DNA from: JAWKZG01 sp041396125
GTDB taxonomy: Bacteria > Pseudomonadota > Gammaproteobacteria > Competibacterales > Competibacteraceae
Assembly: GCA_041396125.1 (NCBI GenBank)
Contig: JAWKZG010000019.1
Span: 55,943-119,942, forward strand
Direction: 5' to 3'
Length of the DNA stretch: 64,000 nt
Part shown: piece by piece, positions 52,717 through 61,098 of the stretch
How positions within the stretch are numbered: position 1 is the first letter of the stretch
Layout: the number at the start of each line of letters is the position of its first letter
The notes under the pieces: model-generated
Database searches by the model: none
The model's input: the letters and a program-made list of their open reading frames with translations, nothing else
Told to the model about the DNA's origin: nothing
Made by a program: the position numbers and the translations under genes

Positions 52717-53721
52717 TCAGAGCGCGTTGATCTGGTCGATCATGCCGGGTGGCCAGTCTTTGGCGAATTCCGACTCCAGATACATTTGCTGCACGCGGGT
52801 ACGGAACGCCTCGACATCCGGTGTATAGACTTTCAGCCCCTGGTCTTTGAAAAACTGTTCCAGTTCGCTTTCCAGTTGAAGCTGACGCTGGCGACCGAGT
52901 TCGGCGGCATCATCGGCGGCTTTCTGCACAATGGCCTGTTGTTCCGGCGTCAGGCTGTCCCAGACCTTTTTCGAAAATGCCAGATAGTTCAGATCGACCA
53001 GATGGCTGGTCAGCACGATCTGCTTGGTGACTTCGTAGAATTTGGAATCTTTATCGGTCGGCAGCGGGTTGTCCTGGCCGTCGATAGCACCGGTCTGCAG
53101 TGCGGTATAGACCTCGGTAAACGCCATCGGCAGCGGGTTGGCTCCAAGTGCCTTGCCGAGAAACTGCCAGGCATCAGTGCCCGGCATGCGCAACTTCACG
53201 CCTGCCAGATCATCCGGTGTTTTGATTTCCTGCTCGGTGCGCAGATTGAGCTGCCGCCGGCCGAGATACATCACGGACAATAATTTCACCCCAAGCTCGT
53301 CTTCGACTTTCTGCTTGAGCGGGTTCATGAAGTCTGCTGCAAACACCTTTTTCTGGTGCTCGGCATCGCGGTGCAGATACCCGGCGGTGAAAATCGAGAA
53401 CTCCGGAAAGATGGTGGCGAGTTCCTGTGCCGAGGTGATCGACATTTCCAGATTGCCACGGGCAATGGCTTCGATTTCGGTGCCCTGTTTGAACAGCGCC
53501 GCATTATAGTGCGGCTCATAGCTGGCAAAGTCGGCGACAGCCGGGCCGAATACCTCAGCCAGTGCGACCGAGCGCTGGTCGGTTTCTGTGGCCGGGGTTG
53601 AGAGGCGTAGTTTGATCTTGTCCTGGGCCGCAGCGGGTGCGGACATACCGAACAGTGAAACGGTCAGAACAGCGGAAGCAGCAGCACCAACGAGGGCGCG
53701 GCGGGTATAGTACAAAGTCAC
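52717..53721 (-). CDS. dctP: TRAP transporter solute-binding protein, DctP type
   Basis: A 334-residue binding protein. Start GTG complementary to 53721 after GGAGGAAA. A signal peptide (ALVGAAASAVLTVSLFGMSAPAAAQ) precedes the DctP fold: LRLSTPATETD, AALFKQGTEIEAIARGNLEM, KLRMPGTDAWQFLGKALGANPLPM with the ligand-gripping Arg, and FTEVYTALQTGAIDGQDNPLP. Ligands are mostly carboxylates. The neighbouring dehydrogenases suggest a sugar acid or cyclitol acid. Confidence 0.92.
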   Translation of the reverse strand: MTLYYTRRALVGAAASAVLTVSLFGMSAPAAAQDKIKLRLSTPATETDQRSVALAEVFGPAVADFASYEPHYNAALFKQGTEIEAIARGNLEMSITSAQELATIFPEFSIFTAGYLHRDAEHQKKVFAADFMNPLKQKVEDELGVKLLSVMYLGRRQLNLRTEQEIKTPDDLAGVKLRMPGTDAWQFLGKALGANPLPMAFTEVYTALQTGAIDGQDNPLPTDKDSKFYEVTKQIVLTSHLVDLNYLAFSKKVWDSLTPEQQAIVQKAADDAAELGRQRQLQLESELEQFFKDQGLKVYTPDVEAFRTRVQQMYLESEFAKDWPPGMIDQINAL

Positions 53722-53873
53722 AGTAGTTTCCTCCAGAGAACGATTGTTATTACGAACTTGGGCATAACACCCGAAACAATTGCATAAAACGGCCGTGCGT
53801 GCAAAATAATTGAGATGCCGTCTGACGCAAGACAGCGGGCTTTATACAACAACAGACACGGTAATATTCAAGC

Positions 53874-54707
53874 ATGCCCAGTACGCACCTTCAATTAGGT
53901 CTTATCGGCGGCAATATCGCTGCTTCCCAGGCACCCCGGCTGCATCGGCTGTCCGGCCGCTTATGCGGTCTGGATGTGGACTATCAGCTGCTGATCCCAC
54001 AAGCGCTGGGGCAGAGCTTTGACGAGGTTTTCGAGCACTGCATTAGCAGTGGTTTTCGCGGTGTGAATGTCACCTATCCGTACAAAGAATATGCCTTCGA
54101 GCAGGTACAAGTAGCTGATCCGGCCGTAAAGGCTATAAAAGCGGTCAATACCGTGCTGTTCAACAGCACGGGAGCACACGGATTCAATACCGATTATTCC
54201 GGTTTTATGGCTGCTTACCGTAATCATTTCGGCGCGCAACCGGCCGGTGACGTGTGTCTGATCGGCGCAGGTGGGGTCGGCAAAGCGGTGGCTTTCGGAT
54301 TGTTGGATCTGGGTTTAAGCGCGTTACGCATCGTCGAGCGCGATCTGCCCAAGGCCGAGGCACTGGCGGAAGCTTTGCGCAGCGTCAGGCCCGAGCTTGA
54401 GGTAAGCACCACAGCTGATTACGAAACCGGCGCCAGGGAAGCGGATGGATTAATCAACTGCACGCCGGTCGGCATGGTGGGGTACGACGGAACGCCCTTA
54501 CCGGCCGAGCTTATGCGCGGTGCAGCATGGGCTTTCGATGCGGTTTACACACCGCTGGATACGCAGTTTCTGCAAGGTGCCGAGGCAGCAGGACTGCGCA
54601 TCATGAGTGGCTACGAGCTGTTTTTCTATCAAGGCGTCAAGGCTTTCGAGTTTTTCTGCGGTCGATCAGTTGACGAATCTGCGTTGCGCAGGGCGCTGGC
54701 GGAGTAA
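53874..54707 (+). CDS. Shikimate/quinate dehydrogenase-like protein (AroE family)
   Basis: A 277-residue AroE-fold protein. The substrate pocket opening reads LIGGNIAASQAPRLH instead of the biosynthetic GxPxxxSxSP; the catalytic Lys is in NVTYPYKEY and the Asp in FNTDYSGF; the nucleotide loop is CLIGAGGVGKAVAFGLLDLG. The altered first motif is typical of catabolic or amino-sugar-acid variants, not housekeeping AroE. It is divergent from dctP with a 150-bp gap, suggesting shared control and a role with the TRAP substrate, possibly quinate or shikimate. That substrate is inference. Confidence 0.85.
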   Translation: MPSTHLQLGLIGGNIAASQAPRLHRLSGRLCGLDVDYQLLIPQALGQSFDEVFEHCISSGFRGVNVTYPYKEYAFEQVQVADPAVKAIKAVNTVLFNSTGAHGFNTDYSGFMAAYRNHFGAQPAGDVCLIGAGGVGKAVAFGLLDLGLSALRIVERDLPKAEALAEALRSVRPELEVSTTADYETGAREADGLINCTPVGMVGYDGTPLPAELMRGAAWAFDAVYTPLDTQFLQGAEAAGLRIMSGYELFFYQGVKAFEFFCGRSVDESALRRALAE

Positions 54708-54982
54708 GGCTTGGGCAGGTCGATTTCATTTCGTATATCGCAGTAACCTACGCGTTGCGATACAAGCGACTGATGGCGAAACCGGTCTGAGTGAAGACCC
54801 GGGAAGTCGCCCAGAAGTATGGCATCATGTGTCTATATCACAAGTGTTCCCGTTGTCCGCGGCCACTGCGGGCTGGATTCCAGCGTAACCGTTGCCCCGT
54901 GCCGAGGCGTGACACGGGCTGGAACAGTAGCTGAATATTTTTCTTGAATCATTGTCAAAACAACCCACTGGAGGAAAACAGC

Positions 54983-55309
54983 ATGTTGCATGAATTGCGT
55001 ATCTATGAATGTGTACCGGGCCAGTTGCCGGCGCTGCACAACCGGTTTGAAAACCACACTCTGAAAATATGGGAAAAGCATGGCATTCGTCAGGCTGGTT
55101 TCTGGACCACGCTTGTCGGTGAGAACAATCAGTTGTTGTATTATCTGCTTGAATGGCAGGATCTGGCCGAGCGCGAGCAAAAATGGAATGCGTTTACAAC
55201 CGACCCGGAATGGTTGAAAGTGCGAGCCGAGACCGAAAAAGACGGCCAGATTGTCGCTAAAGTAACCAATTACATCCTGGCCCCTACCGCGTACTCAAGC
55301 GTGCGCTAA
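54983..55309 (+). CDS. NIPSNAP family protein
   Basis: A 108-residue single-domain NIPSNAP protein beginning MLHELRIYECVPGQLPALHNRFENHTLKIWEKHGI, with LLYYLLEWQDLAEREQKWNAF in the middle. The ATG at 54983 is chosen because GGAGGAAA lies 8 bp before it. The fold is a dimeric alpha/beta barrel; small bacterial members often sit in catabolic clusters, with no settled reaction. Upstream 54708-54982 has only imperfect GC-rich repeats (54860-54920). Confidence 0.88.
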   Translation: MLHELRIYECVPGQLPALHNRFENHTLKIWEKHGIRQAGFWTTLVGENNQLLYYLLEWQDLAEREQKWNAFTTDPEWLKVRAETEKDGQIVAKVTNYILAPTAYSSVR

Positions 55310-55381
55310 ACCCGTTTACGCAGTACCCCTGTTTAATGCAGTGTAAAGCGTCGCCGTGGCCGCAAAACGGCTGCTGGCGAC

Positions 55382-57295
55382 GTGTTACGTTTTACAAAGG
55401 CATCTCTTTTGATCAATCGTATTTTCAGCTGGCTGGAAGGGCTGGTTTCATCGTTTCCGGCCGCTGTGCCGCATCAGCCACCCACAACATTAATCGGCTT
55501 TGTCTGGCATTACACGCGCCCGTTCTGGCCCCTGCTGCTGATTGCCGGATGTCTGGCTGCGTTGGTGGCGGTGCTTGAGGTCGTGCTGTTTTCCTATGTG
55601 GGCAATCTGGTTGATCTACTGACCGCCTCGGATCGAGCCCGGTTCTGGTCCGACAACAGCCAGCAGCTGTTGCTGATGGGTGCGCTGGTGCTGATTATTC
55701 TGCCGATCCTCAAGTTTTGCTATGAGGCCATTGTGCACCAGGGTCTGCTGGGCAATTTCGCCATGCGCACCCGCTGGCAGGCGCACCGCTATCTGCTGCG
55801 CCAGAGCATGACGTTTTATCAAAATGATTTCGCCGGTCGGGTGGCGACCAAAATGATGCAAACCGCGCTTGGTATTCGTGACGCTGTCATGAAACTGACC
55901 GAGGTGATGGTTTATGTCGGGGTGTATTTTCTCAGTGCTCTGCTGATGTTTGCCGCCAGTGATGTTCGGCTCAGCCTGCCGATGCTGGTGTGGCTGGTAG
56001 GGTATATCGCCGCCCTGGTGTATTTTGTACCGCGTCTGCGGGCGGTCTCGATGGAGCAGGCCGACGCCCGCTCGCTGGTCACCGGCCGGATTGTGGACAG
56101 TTATACCAATATCGCAACGGTCAAAATGTTTGCCCACAGCGATCATGAAGACCGCTACGCACGCGATGGCATGCTGTGGTTTTTGCGCAATGTGTATTTG
56201 CAGATGCGTCTGTCAACCTGGTTAACCGTCTGCCTGAACCTCATGAATGCACTGCTTATTTTCAGCACGGCGGCGGTGGCTGTTTATTTGTGGCAGCACA
56301 ATACTGTCAGTGCCGGTGCCCTGGCGTTCAGCGTAGGTCTGGTGTTGCGCCTGCAAGGCATGTCGCAATGGATTATGTGGGAAGTGGCGGGGCTGTTTGA
56401 GAATATCGGTGTGATCCAGGATGGCATCGAAACGATTGCCCGCGAACGCGAGATCCTGGATGCGCCGGATGCCACAGCCTTGCAGGTAAGTCGTGGCGAG
56501 ATCCGCTATCAGCAGGTCCGCTTCAATTATGGCAAACAGCAGCAGGCTATTCAGGCCGGTATTATCGATGACCTGACACTGCATATCCGCGGCGGTGAGA
56601 AAATCGGCATTGTCGGGCGCTCCGGTGCGGGCAAATCAACACTGGTGAATTTGTTGCTGCGTTTTTACGATGTTGAGTCCGGCCAGATTCTGATTGATGG
56701 TCAGCCCGTCAGCCGGGTCACGCAGCAAAGCCTGCGGGCCCAGATCGGGGTTGTGACGCAGGATACCTCGCTGCTGCATCGCTCGGTACTGGACAATATT
56801 CGTTACGGCAACGATCAGGCGACAGAAGCCGAGGTGATCGCTGCCGCGAAAAAAGCCCATGCGCACGATTTCATTCTGCAGTTGCAGGATAATAAAGATC
56901 GGCAGGGCTATGCGGCGCATGTGGGCGAGCGCGGGGTTAAATTATCTGGCGGTCAGCGACAGCGGATTGCGATTGCGCGGGTGTTGCTGAAAAACGCGCC
57001 GATCCTGATTCTGGACGAGGCAACCAGTTCGCTGGATTCCGCCGTCGAGACTGCAATTCAGGAAAACCTGTATCAGTTGATGGAAGGGAAAACCGTCCTG
57101 GCAATCGCCCATCGTCTGTCAACCATCGCGGCAATGGACCGATTGGTGGTGATGGATGCCGGTCGTATTGTCGAGCAGGGTACCCACGATGAACTATTGC
57201 AGGCCAAGGGCTTGTATGCCGAACTATGGGCGCATCAGTCAGGTGGCTTTCTGCTGCGGGCGGAGCCGGTGCAAGCCGCCCTGGAAAGTGCCTGA
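55382..57295 (+). CDS. ABC transporter, fused permease and ATP-binding protein (type I exporter)
   Basis: A 637-residue half-transporter. The membrane domain (residues about 45-345) has six spans; the ATPase follows with Walker A IVGRSGAGKSTLVNLLLRF, signature KLSGGQRQRIAIARVLL and Walker B PILILDEATSSLDSAVE, plus the switch AIAHRLSTIAAMDRLVVM. GTG 55382 opens the frame; an in-frame TTG at 55409 with AAAGG upstream could also serve. It would work as a homodimer exporting lipids or drugs. It precedes an EamA permease by 155 bp. Substrate unknown. Confidence 0.92.
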   Translation: MLRFTKASLLINRIFSWLEGLVSSFPAAVPHQPPTTLIGFVWHYTRPFWPLLLIAGCLAALVAVLEVVLFSYVGNLVDLLTASDRARFWSDNSQQLLLMGALVLIILPILKFCYEAIVHQGLLGNFAMRTRWQAHRYLLRQSMTFYQNDFAGRVATKMMQTALGIRDAVMKLTEVMVYVGVYFLSALLMFAASDVRLSLPMLVWLVGYIAALVYFVPRLRAVSMEQADARSLVTGRIVDSYTNIATVKMFAHSDHEDRYARDGMLWFLRNVYLQMRLSTWLTVCLNLMNALLIFSTAAVAVYLWQHNTVSAGALAFSVGLVLRLQGMSQWIMWEVAGLFENIGVIQDGIETIAREREILDAPDATALQVSRGEIRYQQVRFNYGKQQQAIQAGIIDDLTLHIRGGEKIGIVGRSGAGKSTLVNLLLRFYDVESGQILIDGQPVSRVTQQSLRAQIGVVTQDTSLLHRSVLDNIRYGNDQATEAEVIAAAKKAHAHDFILQLQDNKDRQGYAAHVGERGVKLSGGQRQRIAIARVLLKNAPILILDEATSSLDSAVETAIQENLYQLMEGKTVLAIAHRLSTIAAMDRLVVMDAGRIVEQGTHDELLQAKGLYAELWAHQSGGFLLRAEPVQAALESA

Positions 57296-57450
57296 AGCAG
57301 AACCTGAAAAATGCTTTTCAGAGCGTCCTGCAGGCGCTTCGCAGCTATTCTGGTATAACCGCACAGCGGGGTCTACAATGCCGGTTTTTGCCATTACCCA
57401 TCAGTACAGCCTGAACACTATCCAAGCATGACGAGCAGGACATCAAGAAC

Positions 57451-58401
57451 ATGAGTCGAGGTATGATCTATGCCCTGACGGGCTTTGCGGCATTTGCGCT
57501 GCACGATGCCCTGATCAAGAGTCTGAGCCAGTATTCGGTCTTCCAGACGCTGTTTTTCGCGGTTCTGTTCAGTCATGTCCCGTTCACGTTTTATCTGGCG
57601 GCAGATAAGCAGGAGCGCAATCTGCGACCGGTTTATCCGGGCTGGGTTTTGCTGCGGGCGGTCTGTATGGTCGGTTCGGGCTGTTTCGCGTTTTTTGCTT
57701 TCAGCACCTTGCCACTGGCGCAGGCGTATTCCTTATTGTTCACCATGCCGTTATTGATTACGGTGCTGGCTATTCCGCTGTTGGGTGAGCGAGTGCGTAT
57801 TGTGCGCTGGCTGGCCATTCTGTTGGGTCTGGCCGGTGTGCTGGTGGTTTTGCGCCCTGGTGCGCAAACTCTGCAATGGGGCCATTTTGCGGCCTTGGCG
57901 GGTGCTCTGTGCAGCGCTTTAAGCGGAGTTATCACGCGCAAAATTGGCCAGCATGAGCGCAGTGCAACCCTGATGCTGTATCCCCTGATTGCGAATATCC
58001 TGTTTACTGGCGTGCTGCTGTATTTTGTGTACCAGCCGATGCCGTTTGTCGATCTGAGCAAAATGGCGGCTATCGGGGTACTGGGTATGGCCGGACAATA
58101 CTTTATTATTCTGGCTTATATGGCTGCACCTGCCGCTATGGTCGCGCCTTTTCAGTACAGTCAGATGGTCTGGGCGGTATTTTACGGCTATCTCTGGTTT
58201 GGCAATGTGCCGGACAAATTTGTGTTCATGGGGGCCACGCTGATTATTCTGGCCGGGATGATGATTGTCTGGCGCGAATCGACCCTGAGTACAACCCTGC
58301 GACCCTTTTTGCGGACCCGCAATCTGCGTGCGATTTCCGCGCCGCCGGTAAAGTCCGACAACACTGCGCCGCCGGATCTCGAGCGTTCCCAAGACGAATA
58401 A
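57451..58401 (+). CDS. EamA/DMT-family transporter
   Basis: A 316-residue membrane protein with ten hydrophobic segments in two EamA repeats (MIYALTGFAAFALHDALIKSL at the N-terminus; ALAGALCSALSGVITRKIG opening the second half). Family members export amino acids or other metabolites. The stop codon overlaps the first hairpin of the element at 58401. Confidence 0.88.
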   Translation: MSRGMIYALTGFAAFALHDALIKSLSQYSVFQTLFFAVLFSHVPFTFYLAADKQERNLRPVYPGWVLLRAVCMVGSGCFAFFAFSTLPLAQAYSLLFTMPLLITVLAIPLLGERVRIVRWLAILLGLAGVLVVLRPGAQTLQWGHFAALAGALCSALSGVITRKIGQHERSATLMLYPLIANILFTGVLLYFVYQPMPFVDLSKMAAIGVLGMAGQYFIILAYMAAPAAMVAPFQYSQMVWAVFYGYLWFGNVPDKFVFMGATLIILAGMMIVWRESTLSTTLRPFLRTRNLRAISAPPVKSDNTAPPDLERSQDE

Positions 58402-58562
58402 GAAGCTGTTTCAAAAACAGCTTCTGCTTTGGTGCAAGGATGCGCCAAACAGAAAACAGCATGGATAACATGCTGTTTTCTGGAGAAAACGAAAATCCTG
58501 GATTTTCTGTTTTCGATTTCAAAAAGCCGCGCCGTGCAACGGGGGATGGCTTTTTTGAAACA
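58401..58562. repeat. Cluster of four hairpins with inverted terminal motifs, possible MITE-like element
   Basis: Four inverted repeats in 160 bp: 58401-58425 (AGAAGCTGTTT/AAACAGCTTCT, 11-bp stem, 3-base loop); 58450-58482 (CAGAAAACAGCATG/CATGCTGTTTTCTG, perfect 14-bp stem); 58491-58507 (GAAAATCC/GGATTTTC); and 58517-58560 (TTTCAAAAAGCC/GGCTTTTTTGAAA). The whole is bounded by CTGTTTCAAAAA and its reverse complement TTTTTGAAACAG, like terminal inverted repeats. No coding capacity. It lies between the convergent EamA and phasin genes, and may also terminate both. Confidence 0.6.
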
Positions 58563-58579
58563 GACTCTATAGTCTGCGA

Positions 58580-59032
58580 TCAGGCCATTTTCTGGAAATC
58601 CGCCATCACTTCACGCCAGCGCTGTTCCAGTGTTTGCAGGGCCTTTTGCTGCGCAGCGTTCAAGGCTGCTGTGGTTTCCTGCATATGTTGCACCAGCTTG
58701 CCATAGTTTTCCTGCATTAATTCAGCTTGCTTGGCGGCCATTTTGTCCGGGTCGGTGGCTTGCATTTTCTGCACGGCTTTGCCCGCTTCAGCAGTGGCTT
58801 TCTGCAGCAATTCCGCCTGCTGTTGCATAATGTCCTGCACACCTTTCAATAGCGCCTGGTTGGCCTCGGTCAGTGCCGTCATATTTTTACGCTGCTGTTC
58901 CAGCAACTGAGTGGTAGGCATGCCAGGTGGCGCGAACTTTTGCATGGTCTGGGCGAACTGATCCATGAATTTGAGCGGATCAAATTGCTCCATGAGATTG
59001 AGCGGATCAAACGGATTAGGTGATTTAGCCAC
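58580..59032 (-). CDS. phaP: Phasin family protein (polyhydroxyalkanoate granule-associated)
   Basis: A 150-residue, almost wholly helical protein starting at GTG complementary to 59032 with AAGGAG upstream. It is rich in Gln, Ala and Met and contains ALLKGVQDIMQQQAELLQKA and LQTLEQRWREVMADFQKMA, the usual phasin layout with amphipathic helices that coat PHA granules. The repeated DPLNLMEQFDPLKFMDQF at the N-terminus is also typical. No PHA synthase is in this window. Family placement is by pattern; the gene symbol is provisional. Confidence 0.8.
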   Translation of the reverse strand: MAKSPNPFDPLNLMEQFDPLKFMDQFAQTMQKFAPPGMPTTQLLEQQRKNMTALTEANQALLKGVQDIMQQQAELLQKATAEAGKAVQKMQATDPDKMAAKQAELMQENYGKLVQHMQETTAALNAAQQKALQTLEQRWREVMADFQKMA

Positions 59033-59160
59033 AGCAATACTCCTTGTGTGAGTGATGTGCAGGCAAAAGCTTAACAGAGTTATCGGAGGGTCACCATAGC
59101 ATTGCTACGGGGCCAGCACGAGAGTCATACGGGCTGCTGCAACACGGGCTTGCGCAAGAC

Positions 59161-59185
59161 AAAAAAAGCCCCACCGAAGTGGGGC
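59161..59185 (-). terminator. Rho-independent terminator, minus strand
   Basis: On the minus strand GCCCCAC-TTCG-GTGGGGC is followed by seven T. A UUCG-type tetraloop on a 7-bp GC stem is a strong terminator. It defines the 3' end of the candidate small RNA. Confidence 0.85.
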
Positions 59186-59385
59186 AGATGCTCAAATCCT
59201 TATATAACCCTGACGGGTTGACAACCGGTGGCATCCTGCCGCCATTTCTGTTTTCAGTCCTGCCAACGGGCAGTCACAGTGAAAGCTCATGTGCAGCCTG
59301 AGCCTGCGGGCTGCACAGGTCAGGCGTTCAGTTTGACGCCTATTCTCCTGCCGGTCTCCTCCTCATATATCTAGCCGGTTTCTTT
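59161..59385 (-). ncRNA. Candidate structured small RNA with GGA motifs (Csr/Rsm-like?)
   Basis: No gene on the minus strand lies upstream within the window, yet a clear terminator ends at 59161. On the minus strand the 225 bp fold into a series of hairpins: CCGG...CCGG (loop with GAGGAGGAGA), GGCGT/ACGCC, TGTGCAGCC/GGCTGCACA (9 bp), CTGCC/GGCAG, TGGC/GCCA (loop with GGCAGGAT), AACCC/GGGTT and the terminator. Six GGA triplets occur, several in loops or single-stranded joints, as in CsrB/RsmY-type RNAs that sequester CsrA. The upstream 59385-59480 is strongly A/T-rich, suitable for a promoter. No sequence match to a named family is claimed. Confidence 0.45.
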
Positions 59386-59590
59386 TTATTTATGCATATT
59401 AGTGCATATTTTATGTTTTAATTACAGAAATTGTTTTAATTTGAAATTAAAGCAACAATAAACTATCTTCTATTCAAAACCAAGCCTTTTCTAAGTGCCA
59501 ACCGGCGCGCCCGATCTGTTGTCAGGCAGCAGCCAAGCAGCAGGTCGAACACGTCCGGTGACGCACGCTATAACCTGTTAGGAGTATTTC
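59386..59590. other. A/T-rich intergenic region before the TupA-like gene
   Basis: This stretch has no reading frame of note. 59386-59480 is A/T-rich, with the near-palindrome TTTAATTTGAAATTAAA (59434-59450) and two copies of TGCATATT (59393-59400, 59403-59410). The remainder is GC-richer and ends in TAGGAGTATTTC, the ribosome-binding site of the gene at 59591. It likely holds promoters for both directions. Confidence 0.4.
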
Positions 59591-60412
59591 ATGCGATTCA
59601 AATCAGTAACGCGTTCATTGGCCATCGGGCTGTTGACGCTGGCCAGCACAGCACTGTATGCCGCCGACAGCTTTATCACGGTGGCGTCCACCACCTCGAC
59701 GGAAAACTCCGGCCTGTTCGACTTCCTGTTGCCCAAGTTCACCGATGCCAGCGGCATCGAGGTGCGGGTGGTTGCGGTAGGTACCGGTCAGGCGATCAAA
59801 AATGCCCAGAACGGGGATGCTGATGTGCTGTTCGTACACCACAAACCGTCCGAGGAAAAATTCGTGGCCGAAGGCTATGGGGTCGAGCGTTTTGATGTGA
59901 TGTACAACGATTTCGTGCTGATCGGTCCGGCAGCAGACCCGGCCAGTGTCAAAGGCGGGCAGGATGTAGCCGTGGCGCTGAGCGCTATTGCTGAAACCCA
60001 GTCGCCCTTTGCATCACGCGGTGACGACAGCGGTACCCACAAGAAAGAACTCGGCCTGTGGCAAGAGGCCGGCGTTGATGTCAAAGCCGCCAGCGGCAGC
60101 TGGTATCGGGAGACCGGATCGGGCATGGGGGCAACCCTGAACACCGCCAGCGGGATGAGTGCCTATGTGCTGTCAGATCGCGCTACCTGGCTTAATTTTG
60201 GCAATAAGGGTGAGCTGGAAATCGTGGTCGAAGGCGATCCGAAAATGTTTAATCAATACGGCATTATTCTGGTGAATCCGGAGAAATATCCGCACATCAA
60301 AGCCGCTGAAGGACAGCAATTCATTGACTGGGTCTTGTCGGCTGACGGTCAGGCGCTGATTGCCGAGTACAAAATCAACGGTCAGCAGGCGTTCTTCCCC
60401 AACGCCCAATAA
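59591..60412 (+). CDS. Tungstate/molybdate ABC transporter substrate-binding protein, TupA-like
   Basis: A 273-residue periplasmic protein with signal peptide (SLAIGLLTLASTALYAAD). Diagnostic TupA segments are VASTTSTENSGLFDFLLPKF, GTGQAIKNAQNGDADVLFVH, SRGDDSGTHKKELGLW and WYRETGSGMGATLNTAS, where the Thr/Ser/Arg residues bind the oxyanion. No permease or ATPase (tupBC) is adjacent; instead a Mo-hydroxylase operon follows after 188 bp. Either the rest of the importer is elsewhere or this acts as a stand-alone carrier. Tungstate versus molybdate cannot be told from sequence. Confidence 0.87.
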   Translation: MRFKSVTRSLAIGLLTLASTALYAADSFITVASTTSTENSGLFDFLLPKFTDASGIEVRVVAVGTGQAIKNAQNGDADVLFVHHKPSEEKFVAEGYGVERFDVMYNDFVLIGPAADPASVKGGQDVAVALSAIAETQSPFASRGDDSGTHKKELGLWQEAGVDVKAASGSWYRETGSGMGATLNTASGMSAYVLSDRATWLNFGNKGELEIVVEGDPKMFNQYGIILVNPEKYPHIKAAEGQQFIDWVLSADGQALIAEYKINGQQAFFPNAQ

Positions 60413-60510
60413 ATAACCGCACCCGTGCCTATCGCGGGTGCCTGAGACTGGTCTGCATACGGACAGACCGGCAACCGGTTTATCGCAACCTCCACAATCA
60501 ACGTGGATTA

Positions 60511-60539
60511 GCTGCCTGTGCTGCAGGCAGCCGCTTTTT
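60511..60539 (+). terminator. Terminator-like hairpin between TupA-like gene and coxS
   Basis: GCTGCCTG-TGCTG-CAGGCAGC is an 8-bp stem followed by CGCTTTTT. Three other small hairpins precede it: GCACCCG/CGGGTGC, GGTCTG/CAGACC and TCCAC/GTGGA. It sits about 60 bp before the coxS start, so it either ends the tupA transcript or works as an attenuator of the molybdoenzyme operon. Confidence 0.65.
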
Positions 60540-60600
60540 CGCGATTTCTCCTTAGTACCAAACCAAAAGTGATTCTCAACCACCTCATGAGAGAGTACGC

Positions 60601-61074
60601 ATGACAACGACGGTATCTTTCATCTTGAATGGTCAGCCGGTAAGCGCTGACGTTGAAGAGCGCACCTTGCTGGTCAGCATGCTGCGTGAACACCTGGGTC
60701 AGACGGGCACGCATATCGGCTGCGATACCAGCCAGTGCGGTGCTTGCGTGGTGCATCTGAACGGCCGTTCGGTCAAGTCCTGCAGCCTGTTGGCGGTACA
60801 GGTCGATGGTGCCCAGGTCACTACCATTGAAGGCCTGGCCGAAGCCGAGCAACTGCATCCGATGCAGGAAGCCTTCCGGGAAAATCACGGTCTGCAGTGC
60901 GGGTTCTGCACGCCGGGCATGATTATGAGCGCACTGGATCTGGTAGCGCACAACCCCGACCCCAGCGAGCAGGAAATCCGCCACTGGCTGGAAGGCAATC
61001 TGTGTCGCTGCACCGGCTATCACAACATTGTCAAGGCTATCAAGGCTGGCGCTGCCGCCATGCGACAGGCTTAA
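60601..61074 (+). CDS. coxS: 2Fe-2S subunit of a CO dehydrogenase-like xanthine oxidase-family enzyme
   Basis: A 157-residue small subunit. The plant-type 2Fe-2S site is HIGCDTSQCGACVVHLNG plus a distal Cys (KSCSLLAVQ); the second cluster is in QCGFCTPGMIMS and CRCTGYHNIVKAI. Gene order S-L-M matches form II enzymes. No signal peptide, so cytoplasmic. Confidence 0.93.
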   Translation: MTTTVSFILNGQPVSADVEERTLLVSMLREHLGQTGTHIGCDTSQCGACVVHLNGRSVKSCSLLAVQVDGAQVTTIEGLAEAEQLHPMQEAFRENHGLQCGFCTPGMIMSALDLVAHNPDPSEQEIRHWLEGNLCRCTGYHNIVKAIKAGAAAMRQA

Positions 61075-61098
61075 GCAAAGATCAGGAGAGCAGGGCTG

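Noticed and set aside
54840..54930. Further interspersed repeat near GCTGGATTCCAGC and CCCGTG...CACGGG
   Set aside because: Only short inverted repeats without a match to the other repeat copies; could be chance in GC-rich DNA.
59195..59380. Plus-strand molybdenum cofactor riboswitch before the TupA-like gene
   Set aside because: I cannot match the known consensus, and the only strong terminator is oriented for the minus strand; kept only as an alternative to test.
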